This document shows, in pieces, positions 22,512 to 35,957 of a stretch of 64,000 nucleotides of DNA. Below the pieces are notes generated by a model, which did not search any database, was not told the origin of the DNA, and saw only the letters and a program-made list of their open reading frames with translations. The position numbers were made by a program, and so were the translations under genes. The stretch comes from Chamaecrista fasciculata (Eukaryota > Streptophyta > Magnoliopsida > Fabales > Fabaceae): contig QANZ01001923.1 in assembly GCA_003254925.1 (NCBI GenBank), positions 119,123 to 183,122 on the forward strand, written 5' to 3'. How positions within the stretch are numbered: position 1 is the first letter of the stretch; the number at the start of each line of letters is the position of its first letter.

Positions 22512-25500
22512 ATGAAGGAGAGTGGAGAAAGAATACTACAAAATTTGGTGTTTGCTGTTAATGGCATGAGATTTGATGTCTCCTCTGTGGATCCTTCAAC
22601 AACTTTGCTTCAGTTCTTGCGCACTCAGACTCCATTCAAGAGTGTCAAACTCGGCTGTGGTGAAGGTCATTCTCTAAAATTCTTCGTTTTGTGTTAACTT
22701 GTTTTTCAAACGAGTAAGTTAACAATTTAGTCCTTGAAAGATTATCGAGGTGAGAACTTGGTCTTGAAAGATTAAAATGTATAATTTAATTTTTAAAAGA
22801 TCAAAACAGTATACTAATTAATCTTTTATATGAATTAAATAATATATTATTTTAGACTTTTAGGGATTAAAAAGTATATTGTTTTAATCTTTAAGGGAGT
22901 AAACTGTATATTTCAATCTTTCAGGGAATGAATTATTAGTTGGGTGATCTTTTAGAGACTAAATTATTAGTTTACTCTTTCTCAAACTAATAATTTGCTT
23001 TGAAATTCTCCTGCTTGACTCTCAAATCTCAATCATATCATATATTCTTCTTGGGTAAATAAACAATTAGTGATATTTGAAACATCATCGTGATTGACAA
23101 TATAGTTCTTGAAATATTAAAATATATAGTTAAATATTTGAAAAATTAAAACAATATAAATTGTCATTTTTGAAAAATTAAAACGATATATTATTTTTGT
23201 TGTTTTATTTTGATCCTCAAACTATGGGGTTAATTTAATTTTGGTCTTTAAATTACTTTTTGTTTTGGTTTTGGTCTTCAAATTATGGGATTAATTTTAT
23301 TTTGGTCCTTAAATTATTTTTTGTTTCATTTTGGTCCTCTTAAAACTTGATTTCATCTGGTTTCTATTGTTATTTTTAACTTGGAAAATTGAAATGAATT
23401 ATTTCTCACTTATATGTGTTATAATAAGCGAGTTGACAAAGTGAAAAAGAAAAATCTTCATTTTTTGTCACAAAATTGAAGATAAATTTATGGATGATTT
23501 CTCTTTTAAAGAGTAAAAAATTTTCTATCTCTCATTACCAAATCACTTATTATAAGTTTGCATACCTCAAGCCAAAAAAAAAAGTTTGCATACCAAAAAG
23601 AAATAAATTTATGGTTGATTTTTCTTTTAAAGAATGAAAAGTTTTCATTTTCTCTTTTTCAAATCACTTATGAGTTTGAGGACCAAAATGAAACACATAT
23701 TAAATTTTGAGGACTTAAACATAACAAATGTAAAAGTTTGAAGACCAAACTGAAACAAATGTGAAAGTTTGAGGACTAAACGGAAGAAAAAATAGTTTGA
23801 GGACTAAAATGATACTGATCCTATAGTTTAAGGACCATAACGGAACAAAAGATAGTTTGAGGACTAAAATGAAACTAATCCTATAGTTTGAAGACCAAAA
23901 TGACCATTTAACCATCATTTTAGAGTAGTCTGAAATCTGAATGTCTGATATACTGAGTGCATAGATTAAATGAATGCAGTTATTTCAGTGCTTGACTTGA
24001 ACATTTATACTCGTTACAATTTAATTCCTTTCCGAATACCTAATTTTAATGTGATGCCCTCAAAATCTCAGCAACATACTTGATCTGTTGATCTAAAACA
24101 ACTTAAATACCTCATTGTGAAAGGCAAGTTAACGCATGTCTACATCAATTTTCTTTTTTCGTTTTTTTTTCTTTGCCAAAACAGTTATTTTTGTAATTTG
24201 TTCAAATTTTTTATTATTTATTTATTCATTTTGTAATATGATACAAACTAAGATTTAATAATTAGGTCAAAGGGTCATTTTGGTCCTAAATGTATGTCCT
24301 AATGTTCATTTTGGTCCATTATGTTTCAAAATGTTCAAATTGGTCCTAAATGTTGGCAAAATAATTCATTTTGATCCTAAATATTGGTAAAATGATTCAT
24401 TTTGGTTGTCTCAAACTATTGAATTTTGTCATATTTCTTTCAACTTTTATTTCAAATTCAAAGGACTTGTTAAGAGGAACTCGTAGCTCTGAATTCGTCG
24501 CATTCGAATTTGAAACGAGAGAGATATGATCAACTTTACTTGTTTGACCATGAAATGAGCGGTCTGCTTTTAGGACTGATTTGACCTCGTTTGCTGATGA
24601 CCACAACTAGATAGAGAAAGTACTCTTCGAGAACAATATGAAGCTCTAAAATCGTCACGTTTGAACTTGAAACAAGTCATATTTAGTAATTTAGGACCAA
24701 GATGAAACATTTTGCAAACATGAGGGCAATAGTTGATGTGGTTTTATGGTTTTGAATGTTTTTCTTGGTGCATATATAACATTAGTTGAAGCTTGGTGTG
24801 CTTCTTTAAGATATTCTTAAATTTGCTTGTGATATTCTTTTTAGTCTTGTCACTTGAGAGCTAGGAATAGGATGATACTCTCAACTGTTTCCAATTGTAT
24901 CTTTGGCTTCAAGCTTAATTTTTTTGACTTCATAATAATAGAAGGCTAAAATGTATTGTGCAAAAACTCTCTTAAACTTTGGAAAATGTCGGAAGACCTT
25001 TTAAACTTTCGATTTTGTGCAAACAATCCTTTTTGTTAAAACTTTTATTTAAAAAAGAAAGAAATTTTTAATTTTTTGGATACCATTAATTACAACAATA
25101 GTTCATTTTAATTTTTGATCAATATAAAGAGTTGTTTAAGTGAGAAAACTTTAACCTTAATATATGGAGTTGTTTAAAGAGAAAACTTACTTGTTGGTCC
25201 CAAAATTTATACACTTTTTACTATTTAGTCCGTAAATAATGGAAATACATGATTTGGTCCCTGAATAATGATAAATGTGAACATTTTAGTCCATGGAAAT
25301 GTCCTTTGTTATTTGACATGGTGACATGGATGTTACATGTACATGTGACACCATTAAATGTCACCTTTAATTTTCTAATGCATATCCATTAATAATAATT
25401 TGAGGAACATATCTAGATCTTCACACCCAGTCATTTGGAGGCATTTTTAGGGTTAGGGAAGTCAACAAAGATTCACAATGCAGCGTCCAATATTCATCTT

Positions 25501-28500
25501 CTTCTTTATATTTTTCCTCCCCTTAAAATCCTAAATATAGGTTGAAATTGTGGGAATGATAATAGCCATGATAACTACGGTGATGGCACAACTATGGGAT
25601 TTGCGGGACCACTAGGGTTTGTTCAATTTGAGATTTTCTTTTGAGATTTTGTTCTTTTGATGGGTGTTGTTTTCCTTTTAGTATATCCATCTTGGTTCAC
25701 ATGAGTATTTAATGGGATCACCTCAACATTCAACATCCACGTCAATTGATTAGATGACAATTAACGTTACAAGGACTTAATAGTTTACAATTGTGATTAT
25801 TCAAGGACCAAGTCTTGTATTTCTATTATTCAAGAATTAAATTGTTGACTCAACATAAATTTAAGGACCAAAATGTAAGTTTTTTTTTGTTTTTACAACA
25901 AAGTTCATAACAGAATTAAGCTTTCACTCAAAAGGATCAAGTTGTTGTTTTTTACTTTCACTGAAATTTTCAACTTGATACTTCAAGTTTCTATCTGCTT
26001 GGTTTCAGGTGGTTGTGGCGCTTGTCTTGTTTTAATTTCAAAATACGATCCTATGCTTGACCAAGTTGAGGATTTTACAGCAAGTTCTTGCCTCACACTG
26101 CTTTGTAGTATACATGGGTGTTCAATAACAACTAGTGATGGCCTTGGAAATAGTAAAGATGGCTTCCACCCAATTCATGAAAGGATTGCTGGATTCCATG
26201 CCACTCAATGTGGCTTTTGTACTCCGGGAATGTGTGTTTCACTCTTTGGGGCTCTTGTCAATGCTGAAAAGACCAATCGTCCAGAGCCTCCTATTGGTTT
26301 CTCAAAAGCAACAGTAACAGAGGCTGAAAGGGCTATTGCAGGGAACCTTTGTCGTTGCACCGGTTATCGATCCCTTTCAGATGCTTGCAAAAGTTTCGCA
26401 GCTGATGTTGATATGGAGGATTTGGGATTAAACTCATTTTGGAAAAAGGGGCAAACACATGATGAAAAGAAAAGTAGGTTGCCTAAATATGATCCCAACC
26501 ACAAGAAGAGTAAATTTCCCGAATTTTTGAAGGAGGTCAAGTCTGATGTGTTCTTGGCTTCTGAAAAACATAGTTGGCACAGTCCTACCAATTTAAAGGA
26601 GTTACAGAGTTTCTTGAAGCTACACCATGCCAATGGAGCCCGGATGAAACTAGTTGTCAGTAATACTAGTACTGGCTATTACAAAGATACAAAAAGATAT
26701 GACAAGTACATCAATCTAAAGGGCATTTCTGAACTCTCAAAGATTCAAAAAGATGGAACAGGGATTGAAATTGGTGCAACAGTGACTATATTTAAAGCTA
26801 TTGAAGCTTTAAAAGAAAAGAACAAAGGTGACTTACTCTCAGACTTTGATATGATACTTGAAAATATTGCAGATCATTTAAGCAAAGTTGCCTCAGGGTT
26901 TATTCGAAACACAGCCAGCATAGGTGGAAATTTGGTGATGGCCCAGAGGAATAACTTTCCTTCTGATATAGCAACGATACTTCTTCCTGTGGATGCTATG
27001 GTTCACATCATGAATGGTACACAATTTGAATGGATTTCATTGGAGGAGTTTTTGAAAAAGCCACCAATTGGTTTTGAAAGTGTGCTTATAAGTATTAAAA
27101 TTCCGAGCTGGAGATCTAGTAAAAGTGCCACTTCAGAACACACAAGTAAAATTCTATTTGAAACTTTCCGAGCTGCTCCTCGACCCCTTGGAAATGCACT
27201 ACCCTACCTAAATGCTGCTTTCTTGATTGAGGTTTCTCCAAGCAATGATTCTAGTGGAAATGTGGTTGATACTTGTAGGTTGTCTTTTGGTGCTTATGGT
27301 ACTAAGCATGCAATTAGAGCAGAAAAGGTTGAGGAATTTCTAGTAGGAAAGCTGTTAAGTTCTAGAATAATATATGAAGCTATCAACCTTCTTAAAGATA
27401 TTGTTGTACCTGAGGATGGAACTTCAAGAATTGCTTATCGCTCAAGTTTGGCAGGTAGTTTCCTATTTAAGTTCTTAAGCCCCTTAATTTATAGTTCTTC
27501 TGAAAAAGTTGATAATTACTTAAATGGGTATAATGGTTCATCAATCAAAAGGGCTTTTGACTTAAAAGAGAATAATGGGCATGTGCACCATGATGAAATT
27601 TTGGTAAACGGGAGTAATGGGCATGATAAAATTCTGATAGAAGAAAACAATGGGCAAGTGACTTTGCTATCATCTGGAAAGCAAGAGATTCCAGTAGGTG
27701 ATGAGTATTGTCCCATTGGTGAGCCTATTACGAAATCAGGAGCTGCATTACAAGCTTCAGGTCTGTTTTGTACTATCAAGTTACATATTGATTTGACAAC
27801 TTCTTTTCTCTATCTTTATAGAATTTGAAAGTAATAAGCAATTTATGATTTTACATCATACATATGGCATGTTTATTTTGAAATAACCTTCATTCTATAT
27901 TTAGCTTTTTGGACCATGACAAACTATTGATGCTGAAGTACTAATTTGAACATATCATTCCCTTTCTCTTGCTTTGAAGCACTATTGATTTAATAACTAA
28001 ATTGTATTCTACTTTTTCTTGTCACCCTTTATTTGACTTTGAAGTCTATATTTATAGTGATTGGATTTTGTTTCTCCGGCTCTTGAGTTGAATATTTTTA
28101 CTTCCTAATATCATTGACTACCATCTAGCTGATTTCAAGAATCAAATAACTATTTTTTTTAAAAAAAACTATCATAAATTTCACTATCAATACTAAACTA
28201 GTCATTTTCTGTTAAACTAAGCTTATTTTCTTCTTTTTGTTGTCTTCCAAATATATTTGGTCATACACAGCATCATGAAATCTATTTCATAAGACTAACA
28301 TATTATATGAATAAATCATATAGGTGAGGCTGTTTATGTGGATGACATTCCTTCGCCACCAAGTTGCTTATATGGAGCATTTATTACTAGTACAAAACCA
28401 TTGGCACGAGTAAAAAATGTAAAGATCAAGCCTGAGTTGTTGCAAGATGGAGTGAGGGAAATTATTTCTAGTAAAGACATTCCTGTGGGTGGGGAAAATG

Positions 28501-31500
28501 TTGGGTATAAGTCTATATTTGGTGTTGACCCTTTATTTACAGATGAGATAGCTAGATGTGTTGGTGATCGCATTGCCTTCGTGGTGAGTGGTTGACTCTC
28601 TCACTTTGGTTCATTTAACATGAGATTTATTTATTGTAACTACATGATGCTCCTCCCTTTTAGTGATCAGATGAATTTATTTAGGTTGCAGATAGTCAAA
28701 AACTTGCAGATATGGCTGCAAACTCTGCAATTGTTGAGTATGATTGTGAAAATCTTGAACCACCTATTCTTTCTATGGAAGCGGCCGTTGAAAGATCTAG
28801 CTTTTTCGAATTTCCTACTATGGCTTATCTAAGCCAAGTTGGTGAATTATCAGAAGGAATGGCTAAAGCAGATCACAAGATTCTTTCTGCTGAGGTACAA
28901 TGAGTATATGAACTTTTCATATTTGTATATTTCTATTCCCTCTCCCATCACCCCTTTGTGTAATCTAATCCTTATGCTTAATTTGAATAAAGAAGAATAT
29001 GTCATCTGTCAGTTAATTATATCATCAAGCATATTCCTTATTAACCATTAGATTCTTTTTTCTTTCAAAATGTATAATTGTTGTCTATACTTTGAAAATT
29101 TTGACATGTTTACTATATCTTTTTATTTCATATAATGTGAAATGTAGATAAAACTTGGGTCTCAATACTACTTTTATATGGAGACGCAAACTGCTCTTGC
29201 CATACCAGATGAAGACAGTTGCCTAGTGGTTTACAGTTCATGTCAAGGCCCAGAGCATTTGCATAGCACTATAGCAAGATGCCTAAATATTCCCGAGCAT
29301 AATATTCGTGTAATCACAAGAAGAGTTGGGGGAGGTTTTGGTGGAAAGTATACAAAATCCTTTCAAGTAAGTTACTAGTTTTGTATTTCAATTCTTTTGA
29401 TATTCTTAATTTATTGGATCCCTATCAATGTAATCAAAATGATCATACATTTGAAGCAGTATAAATCGTTTAGTTTTCAAAAGCAGGAAATGAATGCAAG
29501 AGTGGGAAGGAATTGCATGATAATAATACTAAAACCAAAAGGGTAATGAGGATAAATAATGATTGTTGCAATTTGCTTTGAAAGAACTAGCATAGAACTA
29601 AAGATTTTAGATGCAAGATACCTGATTTTTGTTAAGCAATATCACTTTACCATGTTATATTGCACCTACCATGTTATAATGTGTACTCAATTTTGTTATT
29701 CTAGTCATCTAAGACTATGAGGTTGTGTTAGAAATGGTGTTATCCGTTAGCCATAATGTAAGATAATATTTCATGAGAAGGTATCAGTCTGGTGTAAGCT
29801 AATTGATTCTTTTGTTTATTGTGAATTTCCTTCATATTTCAAAATATTTTGTACCTTAGCCACTCTATTATTATAACAGTAAACAACTTTTATAAGTCCA
29901 ACATTGGAAATTAAATATTATATTTGTAGTGTTCAAGAGAAGTATGACGTAAGTACTTACAATTAGATCTTTCAGGTTGCGACAACATGTGCACTTGCAG
30001 CACATAAATTACGCCGCCCAGTCAGAATATATATGAATCGGAAGACAGATATGATCATGGCTGGAGGAAGGCATCCTATGAAGATATCATACAATGTTGG
30101 ATTTAAGAGTAATGGAAAGATTACTGCCTTGGATATTAAGATATTTATCGATGCAGGGATCGATGAGGATATATCTTGTATAATGCCAATTTCCACTATT
30201 GGAGCATTAAAAAAATATGATTGGGGTGTTCTAACTTTTGATGTAAAGGTATGCAGAACTAATCTTCCTAGTAGGTCTGCAATGCGAGCCCCTGGGGATC
30301 TTCAAGGATCATTTATTGCTGAATGCGTCATAGAAAACGTGGCATCTACACTTTCATTAGATGTAGATTCAGTCAGAAACATTAATTTTCATACATACGA
30401 GAGTCTTTGCACTTTCTATAAGAGTCATGCAGGTGAACCTCTTGATTATACATTGCCTTCCTTGTGGAATAAGTTAGCTGTTTCTACAAGCTATGACCAA
30501 AGGTGTGAGAAGGTGAAAAACTTTAATAGGATTAACATTTGGAAGAAAAGGGGCATATCTCGCATACCTGCTATGTATGAACTAACTGTGAGACAATCAC
30601 CTGGAAAGACAAGTATTTTAAGTGATGGATCTATTGTGGTTGAAGTTGGAGGTATTGAATTAGGTCAAGGTCTTTGGACCAAGGTGAAACAGATGGCAGC
30701 ATTTGCTCTTAGTGCAATCCAATGTGAAGGATCCAGAGATCTCATCAATAAGATACGTGTTGTACAAACTGACACTTTGAGCATGATTCAAGGTGGGATC
30801 ACTGCTGGTAGTACTACATCAGAGTCAAGTTGTGAAGCAGTCAGACTTAGTTGCAATGTCTTGGTTGAGAGATTAATGCCCCTCAAGAATAAATTGCAAC
30901 AGGAAAGGGGTTTTGTGAACTGGGAGACACTTATTTTTCAGGTAGATACCAATAAATGAGTAAACATATATATATATATATATATATTGTTCCTTAAATG
31001 GTGCACAAGTTAACAACGTTATACTAGAAAGTTTAATTAGTTTACACTCTTTAATTCGTGAAGGTCATGGAATTAATACATTTTAGTCATTTTCTCCATG
31101 GGGAATAAACTGTATTGTCTCCATGACATCTAAGAATTAAAGTGTGTAATCTAGACTTTCAGGGATTCAATGCCAACTCAACTCGTGTATCTTTCAATTA
31201 TCAAATTGTATGTTTTTTCCTCATAAAATTAGATAACTCTTTTGGCATGTCATTTTGGGTCATTTTGATTTTTTTTTTTTTACTTTTGTCTATTTATGAA
31301 TAATTTTTAAAATTTGATTTTGAAAATGTGTTCAACAATATAAAAAGAAAATAAAATCTGTTTGAACAAAATTTATTTTAAAAATTGTTTTGAAAATAAA
31401 AAATAAAAATATATTTGAAAATTTTATTTTAAAAAATGAATTTAAAATGGGTTTGCATTTAATTACAATTGTATAATTAGTGAAAATCAACTACTGGCAT

Positions 31501-33996
31501 TTTTCTTTTTTTATGAGAACAAAATACATATAACTTGTTTTTCATTTTTGAACTTTATAAACAATAGTTTTTTGCTTTTTAAAAATCGTTCTAAAAAACT
31601 AATCCATCAAACAAGTGTTTTTAAGAATGAAAAACAATTTCTCAAGATCAAAATTAAAGAAGCCTATATTCTTCTTTTGCAAGGAAGAATAAGTAGTATG
31701 TGCTTATCATATATATTAATGTGTAGGCACACTTGCAAGTTGTGAACTTGTCAGCAACTTCATTTTATTACCCTGATACTGCTACCAGTGGTTACATCAA
31801 TTATGGTGTTGCAGTGAGTGAGGTAAGTCTATTTCCTATTGAGTAAACTAACAATTTAGTCCTTAAAAGATTACTGAACTGACAACTCAGTCTCTAAAAG
31901 ATTAAATATACAGTTTAGTCCTTGAAAGATCAAAACAATATACTTTTTAGTTCCTGAAAGATTAAAATAGTATACTATTTAGTCCATTAAAAGGACTAAT
32001 TAGTATACTATTTTGATCTTTTTTAGGGACTAAACTGTACATTTCAATCTTTCAGAGACTGAGTTGTCAATACAGTAATCTTTAAGGGACCAAATTGTTA
32101 GTTTACTCATTTTTTATTACAATTGCTTCCCATCTACCCATCACAAATCAAAGTGGAATTCTTTTAAGCTAATCTGATTGCACTTTCCTTGAATGTCTAT
32201 TGCTAATGTCATATTGTTATATATGCTATATTATGGAATTGGATAATCAACAAGTCTAAGATAATTGTTAAACTTTTTTTTTCAGGTGGAAATCGATCTT
32301 CTGACAGGAGAAACCACAGTTCTACAAACTGACATTATTTATGACTGTGGAAAGAGTCTCAACCCTGCTGTGGATTTAGGACAGGTGGGTTGTTTTATGT
32401 GTCTGTTTTAGAATTGAAGTTCAATCATAGTATTTAGTGTGAACTAAAAACTCGGTCCCTAAAAGATGACTGAGTTCACAACTTAATCCTCGAAAGATTG
32501 AAATATACAGTTTAGTCCTTGAAAGATCCAAAGAGTATTTATTCCCTGAAAGAAATAAATGGTATACTCTTTATACCATTTGGATCTTTTAGGGATTAAA
32601 CTATGTACTTCTTTTTTCTCTTAATAAATTATTATTATCTTTTATAAATTCACTTTTTCTTTATTTCGGTCCCATATATATTTTTTCTTTGTGTTAGATT
32701 AGTCTTCTAAGGGTCATTTCATGTTATACATATCTTATATTGTCACCAGTGTCATGTTCATTTAATAAGTTAACAAAAGCAACACCAGTTATGATTTTGT
32801 ACTCATTAGTGATGTCTATTAAGAGTTCATGGTTTAGGATATAGAACATAATTTGAAGCTAAACGACCTATTGGAGACAACATGAATTGAAATGCCAAAA
32901 TCATAAATAGCATCAAGGAACCGACCTAATAATTGAAACTTATTTTAATTAGTTTGATCCTTTACATTATTATTCTCATAAGTCATAACAAGTCGTAAAA
33001 AATGAGTTTGTCTTCTGTAGAATAGAAGTTTCATAGTCCTTTTGTTTCTTGCAGATTGAAGGAGCATTTGTGCAAGGGTTGGGGTTTTTCATGCTTGAGG
33101 AATATGAAACAAGTCCTGAAGGATTAGTTTTGGCAGATGGAACATGGAACTATAAAATCCCTACAATTGACACTATACCTAAAAAGTTCAATGTTGAAAT
33201 AGTCAATTCTGGCCATCACCAGCACCGTGTTCTCTCTTCAAAGGGTATGTCCTATTAATTTGTTCTTAGATTTCTTTCTTTGAAATTATGGCAATTTATT
33301 TGTTTCTCCACATATAAACTAGGCAAAAGTACACTTTTGGTCTTATATCATTTCCTCAAATCTCAATTTCATCCTGTATCTTTTTTTGTTGCTTTTTTGG
33401 TCTTATATTTTCTTGATTAAGTGCAGAATTGGTCTCATATCTTTTTTGTTGTAGATTTGGTCCCATATATTTGCAAAATGTTCCACCGTTAGTCCCACAA
33501 TGTGGAACTTTTTTCAAAGATCTGAAACCAATTCTACTACCTGATCAAAAGATATCGGACCAAATGTGCAACAAAAAAATATACGGGACCAAATTGAGAC
33601 TTGAACAAAAGATATAGGACCAGAAGTGCACTTTGACCTATAAACTATAAGTGATATTTGTCTGAGTTACATATCATAGGTGTGGTGTTTTTCTTGATCC
33701 TATAAGTTATACCAATCTTAGCATTTCGTTAATCTACACAAATAACTCAAAGACCCATTTTAAAATTTTCTTTTGCAGCTTCGGGTGAGCCGCCATTACT
33801 TCTAGCAGCATCAGTTCACTGTGCTATACGGGCTGCTGTGATAGAAGCAAGAAAACAACTATTTTCATGGAAGAAATTAGATGGAGTTGATTTAACATTC
33901 CAATTGGATGTCCCTGCAACCATGCCTGTGGTAAAGGAATTTTGTGGATTGGACATTGTCGAAACATACTTAAAATGGAAAATGACCAAAGAATAA
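22512..33996 (+). CDS. AO: Molybdenum aldehyde oxidase
   Basis: Oxidises aldehydes to acids with water and O2. Plant members include abscisic-aldehyde oxidase; the subtype here cannot be told. Exons: 22512-22665, 26009-27760, 28324-28583, 28685-28894, 29148-29366, 29976-30941, 31727-31822, 32286-32384, 33055-33244, 33779-33996. They sum to 4164 nt, in frame (1387 residues), usual for plants. Seen in order: plant-type [2Fe-2S] cysteines C49, C54, C57 and C79; second cluster C119, C122, C166 and C168; FAD domain with [11 protein letters not shown]; molybdenum domain with [28 protein letters not shown]; and the GEPP motif with the probable catalytic Glu (1319). The frame is intact and the protein should be cytosolic. 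Intron 1 (3.3 kb) consists mainly of DNA transposons; introns 7, 8 and 9 also carry MITEs. Confidence 0.95.
22712..22977. mobile_element. MITE with GAGTAA ends in aldehyde oxidase intron 1
   Basis: Starts GAGTAAGTTAACAATTTAG, ends ATTATTAGTTTACTC and is nearly palindromic. The 10-bp flanks TTTTTCAAAC (22702-22711) and TTTCTCAAAC (22978-22987) differ at one base. It begins 46 bp after the exon 1 donor site. Confidence 0.85.
23200..23912. mobile_element. Long-TIR MITE in aldehyde oxidase intron 1
   Basis: The left part carries repeated TTTTGGTCCTTAAATTA-type phrases. The right part carries their inverse (GTTTGAGGACTAAAATGA), with three or four copies per arm. The ends are approximate and no clear TSD was found. 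The 67-residue minus-strand open frame is made of the repeat phrases. Confidence 0.65.
24265..24725. mobile_element. Mutator-like MITE, family 1, one end truncated, in intron 1
   Basis: Starts GGTCAAAGGGTCATTTTGGT and shares its centre, in reverse orientation, with the copies at 1281, 11712 and 38591. The right terminal repeat is incomplete, ending near GCAAACATGAGGGC. Confidence 0.7.
25191..25887. mobile_element. Diverged long-TIR element at the 3' part of intron 1
   Basis: Starts GAGAAAACTTACTTGTTGGT and ends ACCAAAATGTAAGTTTT. The arms (about 200 bp) pair imperfectly. The ends resemble the Pack-MULE at 1843. The right boundary runs into a T-rich stretch, so it is approximate. It ends about 120 bp before exon 2. 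Confidence 0.6.
31841..32108. mobile_element. Palindromic MITE in aldehyde oxidase intron 7
   Basis: Starts GAGTAAACTAACAATTTAG and ends with its inverse. It is nearly perfectly palindromic about 31990. The 10-bp flanks ATTTCCTATT and ATTTTTTATT agree at 8 positions. It begins 18 bp after the end of exon 7. Confidence 0.85.
32438..32612. mobile_element. Partial copy of the same palindromic MITE in intron 8
   Basis: Contains ACTCGGTCCCTAAAAGATGA and ATACAGTTTAGTCCTTGAAA like the element at 31841. The right arm stops after GGGATTAAACTATGTAC, so the end is missing. Confidence 0.65.
33322..33638. mobile_element. Mutator-like MITE, family 2, in intron 9, perfect 9-bp TSD
   Basis: Inverted ends GGCAAAAGTACACTTTTGGT and CAGAAGTGCACTTTGACC. 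TATAAACTA is present at 33313-33321 and 33639-33647. Confidence 0.9.
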
Positions 33997-34232
33997 AGCA
34001 CCTTCATATCATAGAAAATGAATAAATTCTCTTTGTTTGCATGTATGTATAAAATGATGGAATAAGAACTTTGTGAGGTCTGTCTTTTATAATGAGTATA
34101 TGTAGTGCATATGAGTGATTTTGTACTTTGGTTGAAGTGTTGAACATTAAGAGAAAAGATAGATTTTGCCCCATAACTTGTGACTATGAGAAAGCACTTA
34201 GAAAGCAATTCCAAGTAAGGTTAGATAATTAT

Positions 34233-34603
34233 GGCCAAAGTGTACCTTTCGTCCCATAATCTTTGCTCAAGTCTCAATTTGGTCCTATAACTTTTTTGTT
34301 GTACTTTTAGTCTCATATCTTTTGCTTAGGTTGCAGATTTGGTCTCATATCTTTGGGTCAGGTTGCAGAGTTGATCCCATATCTTTTTGTAGGTTGTACA
34401 ATTAGTCCTATATCTTTGGGTCAGATACAGAATTAGTACTATATCTTTGGGTTAAATGCGACCGACGGTGGAATTTTTTGCAAATATATAACACTAATTT
34501 TGCAACTTGACCAAAAGGTATGAAACCAAAAGTGCAACAAAAACGTTATGGGACCAAATTGAGACCTCAGTAAAACTTATGGGACGAAAAGTGCACTTTG
34601 ACC
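34233..34603. mobile_element. Mutator-like MITE, family 2
   Basis: Ends GGCCAAAGTGTACC and GTGCACTTTGACC. Flanks GATAATTAT and TATAATTAT match at 8 of 9 bases. It lies about 240 bp after the aldehyde oxidase stop codon. Confidence 0.85.
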
Positions 34604-34852
34604 TATAATTATTGTTAAACTAATATAATAGTCCCTTATAAAATATTTTAATTAATATTAAAAAAACTATAAAAAGTAATATCACTCAATCTCATGCTAG
34701 CAAAATTTTAATCTCATAAAAGTTGGAGGTAAAGCCTATCAATATATTTTTCTCCATTTCTACCCATCATACAAAGCAATTAATTTCTTGTTAAAATGGG
34801 GATCGATCATACCAAGGGGATTCATGCTTGCAAAATTACCTTTTGGTCTCAA

Positions 34853-35036
34853 TTTGGTCCCGGTTCAACCGGTCAGACCGGCCGGTCCGGTCCGGTTTTA
34901 TCATATATAGGTTTTTTATTATTTTTAATTTATTTATTTATCAACGGTCCGACCCCGGTTGGACCCCGGTTGAACCATTGAACCTTGAACCCCTCCTTCG
35001 GCCGGTTCAATGGCCGGTCCGGTTTTAATAACCTTA
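34853..35036. mobile_element. Incomplete hAT-like MITE
   Basis: Dense CCGGTCCGG and GGTTGAACC phrases as in 12321-12831. The right end CCGGTTTTAATAACCTT matches that element's terminus inverted. The left end is missing or rearranged and no TSD was found. Confidence 0.6.
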
Positions 35037-35301
35037 ATTTAAAGAAAGCAAGTTATTATCATATATATTGTCGCCCAAAGCTTCATGTGAACATCACATT
35101 TAGGGTTGGTTTGGATGACCTTTAGCATAAAAGAGGAGTTAAAGGGAGCGGTGATTTTGTAAAGGAGAGATAAATGAGTTGTTTTATAAAAGAGTTTTTT
35201 AATTGTTGTTTGGGAAAATGAGAGATAATCGAGAAATTATGATGCGAAATTATTTTAAAGGGTATGTAACCATTGTGGTGGATTAAAATAATTGTATTGG
35301 T

Positions 35302-35473
35302 GCCAATGAGGTTTGGCTCACTTGGTCACTTTTCGTCCATGACAATTGCATGGCTTCGGTTCGATTCCTGGTGATGCCTCATTTGGTGGGTTATCTGTAA
35401 GTACCTCTGTAAGTGCTCATTGAGCATTGAGGTGCCATTGTCCCTTCACCTAATTTTTTTTCTACGAAAAAAG
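35302..35473 (+). mobile_element. tRNA-derived SINE with 16-bp TSD
   Basis: Box A-like TGGCTCACTTGG (35314-35325) and canonical box B GGTTCGATTCC (35358-35368), spaced as in a tRNA-type Pol III promoter. The 3' end has a T-rich run. The insertion is flanked by perfect AAATAATTGTATTGGT at 35286-35301 and 35474-35489. Length and features resemble plant Au-type SINEs; the family name is an inference. Confidence 0.88.
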
Positions 35474-35570
35474 AAATAATTGTATTGGTATTTTAAAGTT
35501 GCATAGGGGTAAAAATGGTAAAGATAAATGAGGATAATAGAATGTTATTTTAGTGTTTGTTTTGACTTTA

Positions 35571-35898
35571 GTAAAATGGTATGATAAAGGATTGTCTCGA
35601 AATTTGTGTTAAAGGAGAATTTATAAAAGGAGGTTGGATTATGTATGAAAGGAGGTTGGAGGTGTGAGGGAGGAACCAAAAATGTAATTTTCGAGTATTG
35701 AATTGTAAATTTTTGGTATGATAAAGGATTGAATTGTAAATTTTTTGGTAGTAAAATGGTATGATAAAGGATTGTCTCGAAATTTGTATTAAAGGAGAAT
35801 TTATAAAAGGAGGTTGGAGTAGCTGTATGAAAGGAGGTTGGAGGTGTGAGGGAGGAACCAAAATGTAATTTTCGAGTATTGAATTGCAAATTTTTGGG
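35571..35898. repeat. Tandem duplication, 180-bp period
   Basis: GTAAAATGGTATGATAAAGG begins at 35571 and again at 35751. The following 145 bp are nearly the same in both copies, including GGAGGTTGGAGGTGTGAGGG. The overlapping minus-strand open frames here are products of the repeat. Confidence 0.85.
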
Positions 35899-35957
35899 GA
35901 CTAGATTATATATTTTTCCTCTTTACTGTCTTTCAATTTTATTTTTTAAATTTTTAT

